From positions 1,054,001-1,118,000 of the forward strand of contig JAQOTA010000053.1 in assembly GCA_029532415.1 (NCBI GenBank): 64,000 nucleotides of DNA, written 5' to 3'. Positions 10,774 through 22,788 of the stretch are shown piece by piece (the first letter of the stretch is position 1; every line of letters begins with the position of its first letter). Both the position numbers and the translations under genes were made by a program. The DNA is from Marasmius tenuissimus. Lineage: Eukaryota > Basidiomycota > Agaricomycetes > Agaricales > Marasmiaceae. Under the pieces are notes generated by a model, which did no database searches, had not been told where the DNA came from, and saw only the letters and a program-made list of their open reading frames with translations.

Positions 10774-12943
10774 ATGGAAACCCAAGTTCTCGTAACAGCA
10801 TGCCTTCTCGGTATCGTCTTGTGGCTGGCAAGAACGAGGTCTCGCAGTCGTTCTCTTCCCCCTGGCCCACCAGCAGACCCTTTCATAGGCCATCTACGTA
10901 TCATTCCCACCGAAAAAGTACCCGATAAATTTCATGAGTGGAGGAAAACATATGGTACGGTATCTCTTTTTTTTTCATCCAAGCCAAACGGACTAACGGT
11001 GCCTTCGAGGCGATGTCATATATCTGGAAGTCCCAGGACGCAAAATGGTTGTGCTCGGTAGTTTGAAGGCCGCCCAAGCAATACTGGACAACAGAAGCAC
11101 GAACTACAGTTGCCGGCCGAAGTTCCCTTTGCTCGAATTGTACGTGTCGTATCGCTGAGTCAAAGAAAGTGTTCTCACCAACATGCAGTACAGGTTTCCG
11201 CGACCATTTGGCACTCATGCAGTATGGAAAATCATTCTTGAAGCATCGCAGAGTGTTCCAGCAGTATTTTGGGGCCAAGGAAAGCCTGGCCTTCAATCAT
11301 ACGATCGCGGAGGAAGCGCAGCTTCTCGTGAAAAACCTCATTGATGCCACCTCGGGGACCCATCGACATTTTGTTCATAGGTTTTATCTCTTTCTCCGTT
11401 CAGTATCCGTTCGTTGACATGTTATTCAATACTCCCAGATACGCCGTCTCGAATATAATGCGTACAGCATTTGGTCATCAAATCAAGTCCGACGACGACG
11501 TTTTGTTGGAGATTGCCAACGGGATATCTGATTTCTTCCGGAACTGTGGACCAGCAGGCAACACCCCGATTGATGTCTTCCCTTGGTGTTGGTCATAGAT
11601 ATGCATTCGCGACAATCGTGACCCTGATTTTGATTCTTCTGTTCAGTGCACTACCTACCTTCATGGTTTCCCGGAACGCACTATGCGACGTTCGCACGTT
11701 CGAAGATTCCAACTGTGCGACGATTGTACGACGTCCCACTCGAGATCGTTCGAGAGACGATGGTAAGCAGACACCTTACCATTAACACCAATGCATTCTG
11801 AAATTTGGACCTTCAGAGAATCCAAAACTACGAGAAGTGTTTTGCTTCGGAGAAGCTTCAGGAGCTTGGCGATAACCCCAACACTCAAGATTTGGAAGAT
11901 ATCAAAAACGTCGGAGCGGCCATTTTTGTTAACGGCGGGGATACGGTAGGCCTTTAATGATACAGGTTTACGGATTCCTGGCATCATGCTAATACCTGAA
12001 TCATATTCTGCACGGTGTCATAGAATTATGTGATGCTCCTGTGGTTTTACCTGGCGATGGTTCTCCATCCCGAATGCCAGAAACGGGCATACGAGGAGAT
12101 CGTCTCGGTCGTCGGCGAGAGTGTGCTTCCTGACTCGAACGATAGGGGATCTCTTCCGTACGTAGAATGCATCGTTCAAGAAGTACATCGGTGAGCAATA
12201 TGACTGTGCTGAGCGGGTCCCTTCATTTGCTCATACGCTGAAATCGAGTACAGATGGAATGTCATCGCTCCGTTCGGTAGGTCGTGTGCAATCTCTCGCG
12301 GTGCAAGCGGTAATTGACATCGAGTATAGGTGTACCCCACCGCGCCATTGATGGCGACGTCTACAATGGTATGTTCATCCCAAAAGGCACTATGGTGATT
12401 CCCAACCTCCGGTAAGTTATTCTCATGTTCTACATGATGTATATGCATTGATCATGCTCAATATTCAGAGGAATGAGTCTCGACGAGGATGTGTATTCCA
12501 ATCCCAAGGCATTCGACCCCTCTCGGTTCCTTCCGAAACCTGAAGGAAAAGGAGAACCCCGCTTCGTGGGTGCTTGGGGGTTTGGAAGGCGGTCCGTGTT
12601 GTTCTATCATCATATCCCCCTTACCAACAAGCCTTGATTGCAAATATTTTTTTCTGTGGTTTTAGGATATGCCCTGGCCGTCATTTCGCTGATTTGGTGA
12701 TTTGGCATGCTATCGTGTGTACGCTGGCCACTCTAGAGATTATTCCCAAGACAGATGAGATGGGGAACCCGAAATTACCGGAGGTCGCGTTTACTGAAGG
12801 ATTTGCTTGGTTAGTACTGGCCTTATTTACGATGACTTGGGGAAGAGACCCGGAGCTGACAATACCACCATAGCGAACCATTGCCCTTCGAGTTCGATGT
12901 TCTCCCCCGTTCAGCGGCCGCGATGAAGTTGATTGATCAATGA
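10774..12943 (+). CDS. Cytochrome P450 monooxygenase, copy 2
   Basis: Twelve exons: 10774-10954, 11010-11139, 11189-11380, 11439-11587, 11647-11762, 11817-11945, 12024-12190, 12254-12276, 12330-12411, 12469-12591, 12666-12809, 12874-12943; total 501 aa in a continuous frame. It has a membrane anchor, hinge LPPGPPADPFIGHL, I-helix GGDT, K-helix EVHR, and heme loop FGRRICPGRHF across the same intron as in copy 1. The proteins share the blocks FHEW, MQYGK-F-KHR, SWFPGTHYAT and NYEKC-ASEKL-EL. Same family and probable membrane topology as copy 1. The substrate is not predictable, and diverged substrate-recognition regions suggest different specificity. Confidence 0.93.
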
Positions 12944-14535
12944 TCAGATTGGGCCGTATAGGGACTCTTTGTAGTCGGTATTTTTGTAATCCCCCCCCGT
13001 ATGCCCGCAAGTTTCGATGTTTGCCCTCGCTGTCAAGCCGAACAAACTGCATGTCTCGTCGACGTTGGGGCCAGTATGTGGACTATGACTGACAGTGGCC
13101 TCTGGTGGTTCCAGACCGCCTGGAGCTGCCAGGTGCCACTTGTATGAGTCACGAAGGCTTATACCCAAAGAATGTGTTTCGAAGATGCAAGTGAATGATG
13201 TGATCAGATGAAGCGTGAAACAGGTTGGTCCACGAACCGACTGGTACGCTTTGTTTCGTTTCATTTTTGGCCATTTGTGACCTTGGATTCAGCCAAATTT
13301 CATACTAATCGACATATTTCGCAATCACGATAGTTCTTGCTAGTTGTTCCTTACGCCCGACATTACATCAAAAATGTCCATTCACAGTCCACACCGTCAC
13401 ATTACTTTATACCACTGCCAGAACGACAAGGGAGAAAATGGCGAACTGACGAGGTGATCGAGGAAGTTGTGGCGAACGAGGCCGCGGAGAGTATGTCACT
13501 GTCGTTATTGCGAAATATTGGGAGGCTATAACAAAAATCAACTCGTGTTTTGTACTAGTTGATGTTATCGGTTATACAAACCTACTTAGAAAGGACTTTA
13601 ATGAACACGGTTGTTTTCACACTTCGTCCCTGTTCCTTGGTCGAGTCCGACAAAACATCGCAAGCCTTGTGTCTGCATCCCAGGTTCCTGTCGGTGCGCC
13701 TCTATCTGAGTTCTGCCGTGTCTCCTTTGTGGAACAAGACTTCATAATCCGCAACATTCCGGCACCTTCACGTTCTACTGCATCAAGAAACCGATGATCT
13801 TCCCATGGCTGTTGATATCCAAGTTGAAGTAGGTCTGCCTGGTCTCTAAGGGCTGCCGTTAGTTCATTCAGACGTACTTTTTAAGTTTTTCCCATTTGTG
13901 TTTGACTTGATTGAGAAGACATCTGTCGCGTGAAGACGGTTGCGGGTGAGTGAAGGTAGAGAATAGAGTTGTTTTTCGGTGGTATGCGTAGTACATTGTG
14001 GCAGAATACAATAGAGCATATTCGCAAATCACTCCCAGGCAGATGGCAACGAAATCTGGACCTTTCCGAGGGGGCTCGGAAAAGGCTGGAAAGTCGATGA
14101 CGTCGCTGAAACCAGCCCCTGTCTCGGAAATCTCCGAGCTGGATTGGCAAACTATCATGTCTCGGAAAGTTCCGGTGGACACCCCTTGCTTTATCCTCTT
14201 TTCCTCCCGATGTACATTGTAACATGCAATTTTGGTACTACCCACAGGCATTCGGATTTCTGATATCCTCCAGACCATCCTGCGCAGAAAATGAGCACTC
14301 AGCTCACTTCACAAACTTCACAAGGTCTATTGCTCTGGCTGTGGAAGCCGTGCGTGGCGTACAGAAAACAGGTGGATGGTCTGACACGCCCACTTCAGCT
14401 TCGGGACCCGCTTCGGAACAAAGAAAAGTTGCATTCTGCTAAACAAAACAACAAAATAGGCCATTTGTGCTAGTTGGATACAGGATCTCTGAGTTTTTCG
14501 AGGCAGTCGGCTCGGACAAGAGGGCTCATCTGTGA
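12944..14535. other. Intergenic, no supported gene
   Basis: Scattered open frames exist on both strands (for example 13868-14278 minus, overlapped in a second frame by 13881-14225), but I see no recognisable family or coherent splice structure. A run of eight C lies near 12985. Confidence 0.4.
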
Positions 14536-15442
14536 CTATTTCTGACCATCAGTGTCTCTCTTTGTCGTCCAGATGAACCCAACACACCATGGCAGCCTTT
14601 CCCAGCTCGATCCAGGATGAATAAACGAGGAGTACAGAAGAGGGTTGAATACGAGTCGACGAAACTTGCTTGGAGAATTCCATAGAGACAGCAAGGTGAA
14701 TGGCAAGAGGAACACGATAGTGATGGGATGATGTCTTTGACTAGGGTGGAAGGAGGGTCCTGGGAGCGATTGTTGGGAAATACGTTCCTCACGAGTTGTC
14801 AGGCGACCACCACCGATGCGGTCGTGATGTCGCTGTTGGATTGGCTGACCGAGGCAAGCAGGTGTCGTCTCTGACTTTCTACCACCGTCTTGAATCTCAT
14901 GAATTAGCTATATGCTGTCCACAGGGCTCAGATGACATACCACGATCTCCTTCTTCAAGGCCATCAATGTCAGATAGGATTCACTCACATCCTTCATCTC
15001 TCGCCATCGCAAGATGAACCAAGCTCGAAGATTCCATCTGTTCGGCTCTACAGTCGACCTATTCTCGATCTCGCGCATTTTCCCGTATATCCTGCATCAC
15101 AGAAATCTCATCAGCCTCTCTCGTGAACGCCTCGGTCATTGGGGTATGATACGTACGACGCCAGCCTCTCTCTGAATTCCCAACCCGAACGCCCCAACAA
15201 ATTCAAGCGAAGTGTTGAATTCTCTTCGATGAGCTTCCAGACCAGCCCAATTTCGCGCTCCAAGTCGTCGATCGTGAAGGAATAAAACCATCGTATGGCC
15301 CCCACCCCCATATCAACGAGCAGCACAACACCTATCAGGAAGATCTTCCAGGCAGCACTTCCACCACTGCTATTTGCAGCCGAAACTCCTTCCTCTATCA
15401 CCGCAATGGCGTCTCCGGGGTCAAGATCGGCATCCTCAGCTT
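14536..15442 (-). CDS. Unidentified protein with one membrane segment and coiled-coil-like region (5' end unresolved)
   Basis: Three exons join in frame: 15442-15157, 15091-14941, 14907-14536. The first carries an acidic stretch (EDADLDPGDAIAVIEEG) and a hydrophobic segment (WKIFLIGVVLLVDMGVGAI). A charged, leucine-rich region through exon 2 follows (REIENRSTVEPNRW, ESYLTLMALKKEIV), then a basic C-terminal part. The exon upstream of 15442 is not settled: an in-frame stop lies directly before it, so a splice acceptor (aataag) is assumed. The last exon is also open in a second frame over most of its length. I recognise no family. Confidence 0.35.
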
Positions 15443-17506
15443 CTTATTCGTCGTACTAGAGTTCTATGGCGATTTGTGTCGCGGTCTAACGAAGTGTCGG
15501 TGTTGCCGTCAATATTCTGGGACCTAGGGAAAGAAACACAGCTGGCGCACCGTGTATAAGATAGTTTCTCTGTGGACAACTGTGTTTTCTCTTTGCCAAT
15601 AAGACGTTGCTTTCCCCTTTGCAGTCTGAGGACTTGAACCTCGAAAGGTGCAGAAGTCAGCGACGGTGACGTGAAATAGGCACCGCCCATTGTTTTCCAG
15701 CGCCTGGACGTATGCAGGCGAGTAAACAGTTCTGTTTGTCTTGTATCGAGGAATCTCTTCTGTGACTGTTGACAATATATCGTTTTCAATGTTCCGAATG
15801 GACTCCTTTTACAAGTACCGCCAACGGAGAGAACGAGTTATGCCTCACTGGGATCCTGAAGCCGTGAACTCGTTCGTGTGGGCACGCCGGGCAACACAGG
15901 ATCCTTTATTCTCATACGTAGTAGCCCTTCTCGAGAAATCAAGAAAAAGGGAGTAATTGTGAGATTCTGATCTTATCTTGATTCCATGGAGAGGCGATTC
16001 TTGAGCTCAGTGTCGGTGCATACTACATACGTGGTGGTGATGAAGCTGAAAAGGTTCGCTGACACAAGCGATGCGTTTTTCTCTTCCACCACCCACATGG
16101 TTCGGGCACCCCTTTGGAAACAAAACTCGTGAGTTACTTCATCCTAAATTCTTCTTCTTACCTCGATTGATGACCTCTATCTTATCACAAAACCAATCCA
16201 ACATTCTATTCATCGCCCCTTGTAGCGCCGTCATCGAGGCTATAGACTCAGGGCAATGAGTAACAGCAACGTATTTTGAAAAGCCTCGCTATTCTCTAGT
16301 TTTCAGCTAAAATCGGCGTCCGAAACCTCGAATGGGAGCAGGTTTGGATGTAGGAAGTGCCAAGGAGGACATATATGGCGGTTGGAGTTTTCTCTCCAGC
16401 TCGAATTCCGATGCTGGGGTTGTATCGGATCGATAGGCATTGTTTTAGTGCGCTCCAGAGCTTTTCATTCTTGGTTCTCACTGACAAATTATCCAGAATA
16501 CACGTCTTCTAGAGAATTGAACTTGAGTCGACTATCACCGTCTCATCGCATAGTTCACGATTGTCACGTACCTCCAATCATACTCAGTTGACACCGGCAA
16601 AGTTGCAGGAAATCCAACCCGAGATAGAAATCGCTAGCCCAAGCTTTGGACATGTCTCTACGTAGGAACCTCTCCTCAATCGACAAGCCGCTCAATCATC
16701 CAAGGCCAGGTCAGTGGTCACTGGTTAAGAGCATCCTTAAATCAACTCGTTGCACCTTTGAGGAGGTACACGTCGACATCCATAGGGCGACATTGACATG
16801 AACTTATCCCAGTTTCATAAGTCGACAATAGCAATGCGAATCGACTACCGTGCATGCGTCGTCGAGCGCCCCATGGTGGTTCGAACCGCTCTTGGCTTCA
16901 GCCCCCATTTCTGGCGCTCTTCTCATCTTCGCCTCGTCTTCAACGGGCACGAAAAAGCCCTATGTGATCGTGAACATCGTTACAAACCGAAAGCATGGAC
17001 GATAGGCGGTTAACCCTACCTTCCATCGATTGGTCGTGGCTCGTTACCGAACCATTCGCTCAGGGCCTTACTTACAGATATCTTACTTTAGCAGCAATCA
17101 AATCCTCACAGACCTCAGGTGCTGTATGAAAAGCGCGTCGAATCATACGAGATCATACGACAGTGAATATTCAATACTCTCCGCAACGCGGTGGCCGGGC
17201 GAGGTGGGTCGCAAGTTCACATCTGGCTCCGAACCTACTCATTCATATGCAGGGCCGCAGGGATATACATGCGGGACGCTATCAAGCAGCAGTCATTGCT
17301 CACTAAGAGGCAAGAGTTGAATCAATGCTCGTTGCTAGTTATGAGCCCACCTGTTATATGGACTCAATTCGGCTGTGAGTCATCTTATCAGATAAAGCGA
17401 GACCGTGATGATCTCAATACATTGCATCTTATCAGATAATTTCTCTGCTCCTGCCCTCCTGACCATGACTGTGATTCTGGCCAGGTCCCAGGACTACAGG
17501 CAACGG
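15443..17506. other. Intergenic, no supported gene
   Basis: Short open frames only. The 5' exon of the minus-strand gene above may lie at 15524-15775. Nothing in 16000-17500 resembles a known protein or repeat to me. Confidence 0.4.
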
Positions 17507-17513
17507 TATAAAA
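17507..17513 (+). promoter_or_regulatory. TATA box of the O-methyltransferase
   Basis: TATAAAA lies 59 bases upstream of the ATG at 17566. A pyrimidine-rich stretch (cattctcttcag) follows, as in many fungal core promoters. Confidence 0.6.
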
Positions 17514-17565
17514 GGCGACCTCTTCGATCAGTATTAACCATCATACACATTCTCTTCAGTACATC

Positions 17566-18429
17566 ATGAGCGACAAAGAAATCTGGACTCGAGAGGACAA
17601 GTATCAGAGCTCGTTCCTCGTCGCGCAGGACGATGCTCTTGACTTTGCCGTACAGAACAGCTCACAGAATGGGCTGCCCGACATCGCGGTTAGCCCGCTG
17701 CAGGGCAAATTTCTGTATCTAATCTCCAAATCGATCCAGGCAAACAGGATATTAGAGGTAGGAACACTTGGAGGGTACGTGTCTGCATACAATTTACAAC
17801 CACGTTAATCTCACCAGGAGCGCGACGACAGGTATTCCGCCATATGGCTATCTCGCTCTCTTCCCGCAAAGGGCGAACTCGTATCCCTCGAGCTAAAGGA
17901 AGAGCATGCCAAGGTAGTCCCGAGCTTGCATTTCATCGTAGCTTGAGACCTCAGACTAATTTGTTTATTCCTGCCCCTTGTAGGTCGCTCGAGAGAATCT
18001 CGAAAAAGCTGGTGCAGATGTATCTGCTCGCGTTCAGATCATCGTCGGGCCTGCGCATGAGTCCCTTGCTCAACTCAAGCCAGAACCTCAACCTTTTGAC
18101 CTCGCCTTCATCGACGCCGACAAGAGTCAATTCACGACTTACTACACCGAAGCGAAGAGGCTTATTAGGTCCGGTGGCGTGATTGTAAGCCCCTTTGTTG
18201 AACCACCGCATGCTGTCCATCTTCTGATCCCACCTACCATCTTCGCTAGATCATTGATAACATGATCCGTCGTGGGGGAGTCTCTGATCCTTCGAATACG
18301 GATTTCAATAATGTCAAGATACGGGAACTTCTACAGCTCCTCAGGGACGATTCAGAGGTGGAAGCTACGACGATTGGCACCGTGGGTGTCAAGAGCTATG
18401 ACGGCTTCTCCTATATCGTTAAGAAGTAG
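17566..18429 (+). CDS. SAM-dependent O-methyltransferase, caffeoyl-CoA OMT-like family
   Basis: Exons 17566-17774, 17832-17913, 17984-18184 and 18250-18429 give 223 aa, the usual length of this family (Pfam Methyltransf_3). It is a soluble class I enzyme moving the methyl group of S-adenosylmethionine to a hydroxyl, often of a catechol. The glycine-rich SAM site is ILEVGTLGGYSAIWLS, split by intron 1. SLELKEEHAKVARENL is motif II, and DLAFIDADKSQFTTYY holds the conserved metal-binding aspartates. IIDNMIRRG matches the usual IDNVLWGG position. The C-terminus GFSYIVKK is intact. Its position near the P450s would suit a natural-product pathway, but that link is only proximity. Confidence 0.92.
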
Positions 18430-18849
18430 ATGCCGCCCCCGGAGTTCCGTCGTGAATACAAGTACAGTATGCATGGAATATATGGTTTCCCACTCCGCAT
18501 CGGCAGTTGAAGAGCATTTCAGTTTCTCCGAGCCGTGCGGCGGCGTGCGGGTTGTCAAGCCCCTCGTACTCAGCTCGGATCACGCCCCAGGAAACACTAC
18601 TTCAACGCCGGGAGCCGAAGCACAATACCAAACCGCATGAATGTCTATACGATGGAGGAGTGAACTAGTACGTTGACTTGTACGTACCGCATGAGTGAGA
18701 ACCGGTACTATAGAAAACATGACTGTAGGTCGTAACAAAGAAGTAAAGCTACACGTCTCACCGCCAGCAAGAAAGAAGGAATCTAAGTACAGTGTTTATA
18801 ACGAACTCGTTTAAATAGAATCATAAATCAAAGGTTGACCAGTCAACTG
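18430..18849. other. Convergent 3' flanks of the O-methyltransferase and bHLH genes
   Basis: No gene seen; probably overlapping 3' untranslated regions and terminators. Confidence 0.5.
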
Positions 18850-21800
18850 TCACCCATCCTCGCCTTCGTCCTCCTCCAATATCGGTTCTGACATGACCGC
18901 ACTCTGAGCCCTCACCACAGCCCACTCGACCGAATCCAAATCTTTCTCCAAATTAACAGGTTCCTCATTCCCGTCTTCGTCTACCTCTCCGTTATCAACC
19001 AAAAACCCGTAATCTCCACCCATTCCCTCCCCGTCCTGCATCCTCAACTTCCGAATCTCCCTCCTCAACTTCTCAATCTCATCGTCCCGCCTCTCCACCC
19101 TCGCTTTCAGCACCCGGATATATTCATTCCCGCATATCAACAACTGCAACTTACTAACCCCCTTATTCGGCCCTTCCCCTCCAGCTTTCGGTGGTCCTCT
19201 GGGTGGCAATGCACCCGGAAGCATAGATGCTCTAGCAGCCGCGACGACCCCAGCAACAAACCCTCCCCCACCTCCGATGTCGTCGGTGGCATCCGAAGGC
19301 AGAGGAATAGGTGGTAGAAGCCCACGAAGGTCGTCGAAAGTCGTTTTCAACGAATCACGTCGTTTCTGTTCGGCAGCCTTGTGTGAGGTTTTGCGCACGG
19401 CTATAGTCGGGAACGTAGACGTCGAAGACGAGGTAGGCGTGATGATGGGCGAAGATAAGGGTGCGAGCATGGTCGTTGAGGATGAGGTACTTGCCGCTAG
19501 TAGTCGCATGATGGTAATGTTAGGACCTGGAACCGAGAGAGAAAAAAGAAAGAAAGATATTAAGTGCTCACCTGGAAGTATAGCTTTTAAATTCGGGCTC
19601 GGGGTTACAGCCGTCTTCTTTGCAGATTTGCTTCGGGTGGAGACGCCGTTACCAGCACCGGTACCGGCAGCGGCGGAAGCCTCCTTCGCGGTCTTTGCTT
19701 TGCCTTTCCTCCCCGTTGCTGTTGAACCTGCCCCGGTGGAGCCGTTTCCAGAGGGACCCGTGGGATCTATATTTGGGGACGTGGGTGCCGACGAAGAAGG
19801 GAGAATAGGAAGATCCAAGCGACCACCGACATCCGTACCTCTCCCCATATCTCCGCTGTGTCCACCGAACCCATTGTATACATCGTGTCCACCAGAGTTC
19901 GTGTTACTTGCACCAACAGCGCCCGGGATCCCACCCATCGCGCGTCCGAGGTTCATAATACTCGCAGGAGTGACTGGCATGAGCGGTGGAGGCATGCTTT
20001 CCGAATTGTAGCCTCGACTTGCACCCGACGAAGATCCCATACCCCCAAAAGTGAACGACCCAACATCGAAACCCAGATTCATACCATCCAAACCAACGCC
20101 GAACATCGACGCGCTCGGATTCGAGGCCGCCGACGCGTTGTTACCGGAACTTTGATTCGAGCTAGGATCTTGGTTCGGAGGGGGCATCGCCAACGACAAA
20201 TCGACAGGCGAAGGAGAATCCTGAATCATCTCGCCCATTCCTCCACTGTTCCCAACCACGCTGCCACTAGCATGTGCAACGCTACCACCAGTGCTGTTCC
20301 CTCCACTACTACTCGCACCAGCACTCTGAGGAGACGGTTTAGACGCCACCAAACTGTCCTTCCTACTCCGACTACTTCGATCCCCCGACGTGCCCTTCAA
20401 CAAAGGCGTCGAATTGACAGACCTCGAACTGCGAGAATTCCTCCTCCCAGCCGCACCCGCATTCGCGCCCGCAAACTCGGCAGGTATCGTAGCCCTAATC
20501 GCAGGACTCTGACGCGATTTCCTCGCGTGTTCCTCCATCGGCGACCCCGTTCTCTTGTTCCCAGTGGGGTTCCACTCCGATTGCTGCTGCTGCTGTTGTT
20601 GGTGCCCATGAGGATGGTGGTGATTGTAAGCATGTATCCTACTCCTCCCATCTCCCACACTCCCCTGCGCGCCCAACCACGGGCTAGTCAACGGACTGAT
20701 ATCGAAATCATTCTCGTTCTGAGTATGCGGCCGCGAAAAAGCAATATGAGCAGGTGCCGAACTTGTTCCCCGATGATGGAAAGACCCGTGATCATTGTTA
20801 TCATGACTTGTGCCGACGAACCGACCAGTCAGTGGCGCTAACCCATCAAGCATCATGTTCGTGGCGTTGTCGTCCTGCTGAGCGCCGAAAACAGGTGTTT
20901 GTGTTAGTGAGTGAGGGTTGGAGTGTGAATGAGAATGAGAATGCGTGGATTGAGGTTGGTGATGATGAGGGTGAGGGTGAGGGTGAGGGTGCCGGTGGCC
21001 ATCGTGTGTAGAAGAATTCGATTGCGGATGCGGGGAAGTAGTGGGGTCATATGAATTGTGATTTTGGTGATGACTCGAGGTGGACGCATTGTTCATTTCA
21101 CCAGCTACATAGTTGAGGAGCATGGGTGAAACGAATTCAAGTGGAGGTGCTGAGGCACGGAGTTCTGCCGAAGAGCCTGTATAGATGGAAAAAAAGAAAG
21201 GTTGAGGAAGGAATTCGGAATCGTACTAATTAGCACCAGTTTGCGGGGGTGAACACGAATTCGACGCACCTGGAGTTGGCAGGCCGTGAAAGGAATTCGA
21301 CTGGCGAGTCTGACTAGAGTTATTTTGAGACTGTTCTCCCGTGTTGGAATTTTCTGATCCAGTGTTCACTCCTTGCACCAATGCGCCGCTGTTAATGAGG
21401 GCCAGCTGAAGAAAAAAACTTGGTCAGAACACAAGACAGCACAGATCAAACTCCATAGATACCTGTTGCTGGAAAATCTGAGCCTGAAGATGTTGAAGTT
21501 GTTGCAGTTGGGCCAGCCTAAACTGCTCGAGCATAATCTGCTGGGTAACACTGCCAGCACTGTTCGTAGCCTGTCCTTCACCACCTCCTGCGCCATTCAA
21601 AGCCGACTGAATAGTATCCATATTTGTCCCTAGCACCTGTGACCCGAGCCCTCCTGCTCCAATCGTACTTCCCAGTCCTCCTAAACCCCCCAACCCAGGA
21701 TTTGCGGTATTGTTACCGCTTTTCGTGCGGGCGCCGTTACTGTACAAAGAAAACATGCTCTGTCCGACACCTTCCTGAGCCTGACCGACATTCCCAGTCG

Positions 21801-22182
21801 CACCTGCATTGATGTTTACGTTTTGATCACTACTCGAGGACGAGTTCTGATTGAGGTCAAGAGCCGACATTGTGATGGCAGAGACTGGTGATAAAGGCGA
21901 GACTGATCCACCAGGGTCGCTGGGACCATTACTTGCAGACATTGAGGACAATGCTGCACTGAGAGGGTCGATGTCGATGTCGATGGTGGTGGTTGCCGAT
22001 GAAGAACCGGTGGGATCTCCTGATGCTGCTAATTCAGACTGGGGCATGGGAAAATACGACGCGATAAAGCTGGCGGTCCCGTGCATGTGCCGAAAACTGT
22101 CTTCTTCTGCCACTCGTGGCAGGCAATTCTTGTCGTGTTGATTGTCCATTCCCTCGTCGCTGATTGTAATGTCGAAAGACAT
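18850..22182 (-). CDS. Large basic helix-loop-helix transcription factor
   Basis: Exons 22182-21463, 21405-21270, 21176-19572 and 19526-18850 splice to 1045 aa. The start is ATG 22182 (MSFDITISDEG). The first 820 residues are low complexity: Ser/Asn/Gly-rich, a Q-rich coil (FRLAQLQQLQHLQAQIFQQQ), HP/HS dipeptide repeats (DNA near 20945-21000) and a glutamine run (near 20580-20600). The DNA-binding basic region (KTSHKAAEQKRR, about residues 866-877) has the H, E and R of class B bHLH proteins, which bind E-boxes such as CACGTG. An extended loop follows, then helix 2 (KLQLLICGNEYIRVLKARVERR) running into a leucine-zipper-like coil. The C-terminus is acidic (EPILEEDEGEDG). Nuclear regulator; targets unknown. 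Confidence 0.9.
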
Positions 22183-22600
22183 TGGTGAGGGTGGAAGAGA
22201 AAACGAGGGCTTTAGCACGCGAGCTCAGAGGGAAATCAAACAGGAAAAAAAATATTAGATTTGTTTTGCAATTTTTTCCCTGCTGGAATCCGTTGATCGA
22301 TCCGGAAATACAACGCATGGAACGCTGCATCTGTCCAGATATGCCCTTTTCTCCCCACAAAAATTCAAAAATTTCCTATCTTCATTTGAATATATAGTAC
22401 AATGGCGCTCACGCGATTCGATAACCTTTGGGAGAAGAAACGGAAGGACGAGCAACAGTGCGAGGCTCTGGCAAGGATTTCCTTAAGAATGCCTCCATGA
22501 GGTCGGTTGAATACCGGTCTGAGGTCTCGCAATGGCCCGGAGTCGGGAGGCCGTCCTCGGTTGCTGTTATAGATAGCTCCAGATAGATTCAGAGGTGTGC
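22183..22600. other. Upstream region of the bHLH gene, with a possible first exon 22402-22500 (+)
   Basis: ATG 22402 opens a 32-codon frame (MALTRFDNLWEKKRKDEQ...) with a TATA-like tatata just upstream. It could be the first exon of a host gene whose rest lay beyond the transposon insertion point at 22607, but I could not find the continuation. Confidence 0.3.
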
Positions 22601-22606
22601 ACTGTG
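22601..22606. repeat. Target site duplication, left copy
   Basis: ACTGTG sits directly outside the left inverted repeat and recurs directly outside the right one (33212-33217). Confidence 0.85.
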
Positions 22607-22788
22607 TACGGTAAGCCGGAGGGCCACGGTTGATTTTGGGTTTGGCCCTTTGGCCAGACCGTCTTTGTGGCATCCACTCATCGTCATTGGGCCTATTGAC
22701 CTTCGATGTTGAGGCTGTGTTTTAACTTCTCGTCGTTCCAATACCAGGTTTCAGTTAAAATCATGAAATGTTTTTGAAGCACGAACTA
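22607..22788 (+). repeat. Left terminal inverted repeat (182 bp)
   Basis: Begins TACGGTAAGCCGGAGGGCC and ends GAAGCACGAACTA. Its reverse complement is 33030-33211 with no mismatch seen. Identity stops abruptly at both ends. Confidence 0.92.

Noticed and set aside
15627..15643. tRNA T-arm-like sequence GAGGTTCAAGTCCTC on the minus strand
   Set aside because: No matching acceptor stem, D-arm or anticodon arm at the right distances for either a standard or a long-variable-arm tRNA.
19277..20841. Long plus-strand open frames of 244 and 327 codons
   Set aside because: They are antisense to the low-complexity exon of the bHLH factor and consist of Arg/Thr or Pro/Val repeats mirroring its Ser/Gly codons.
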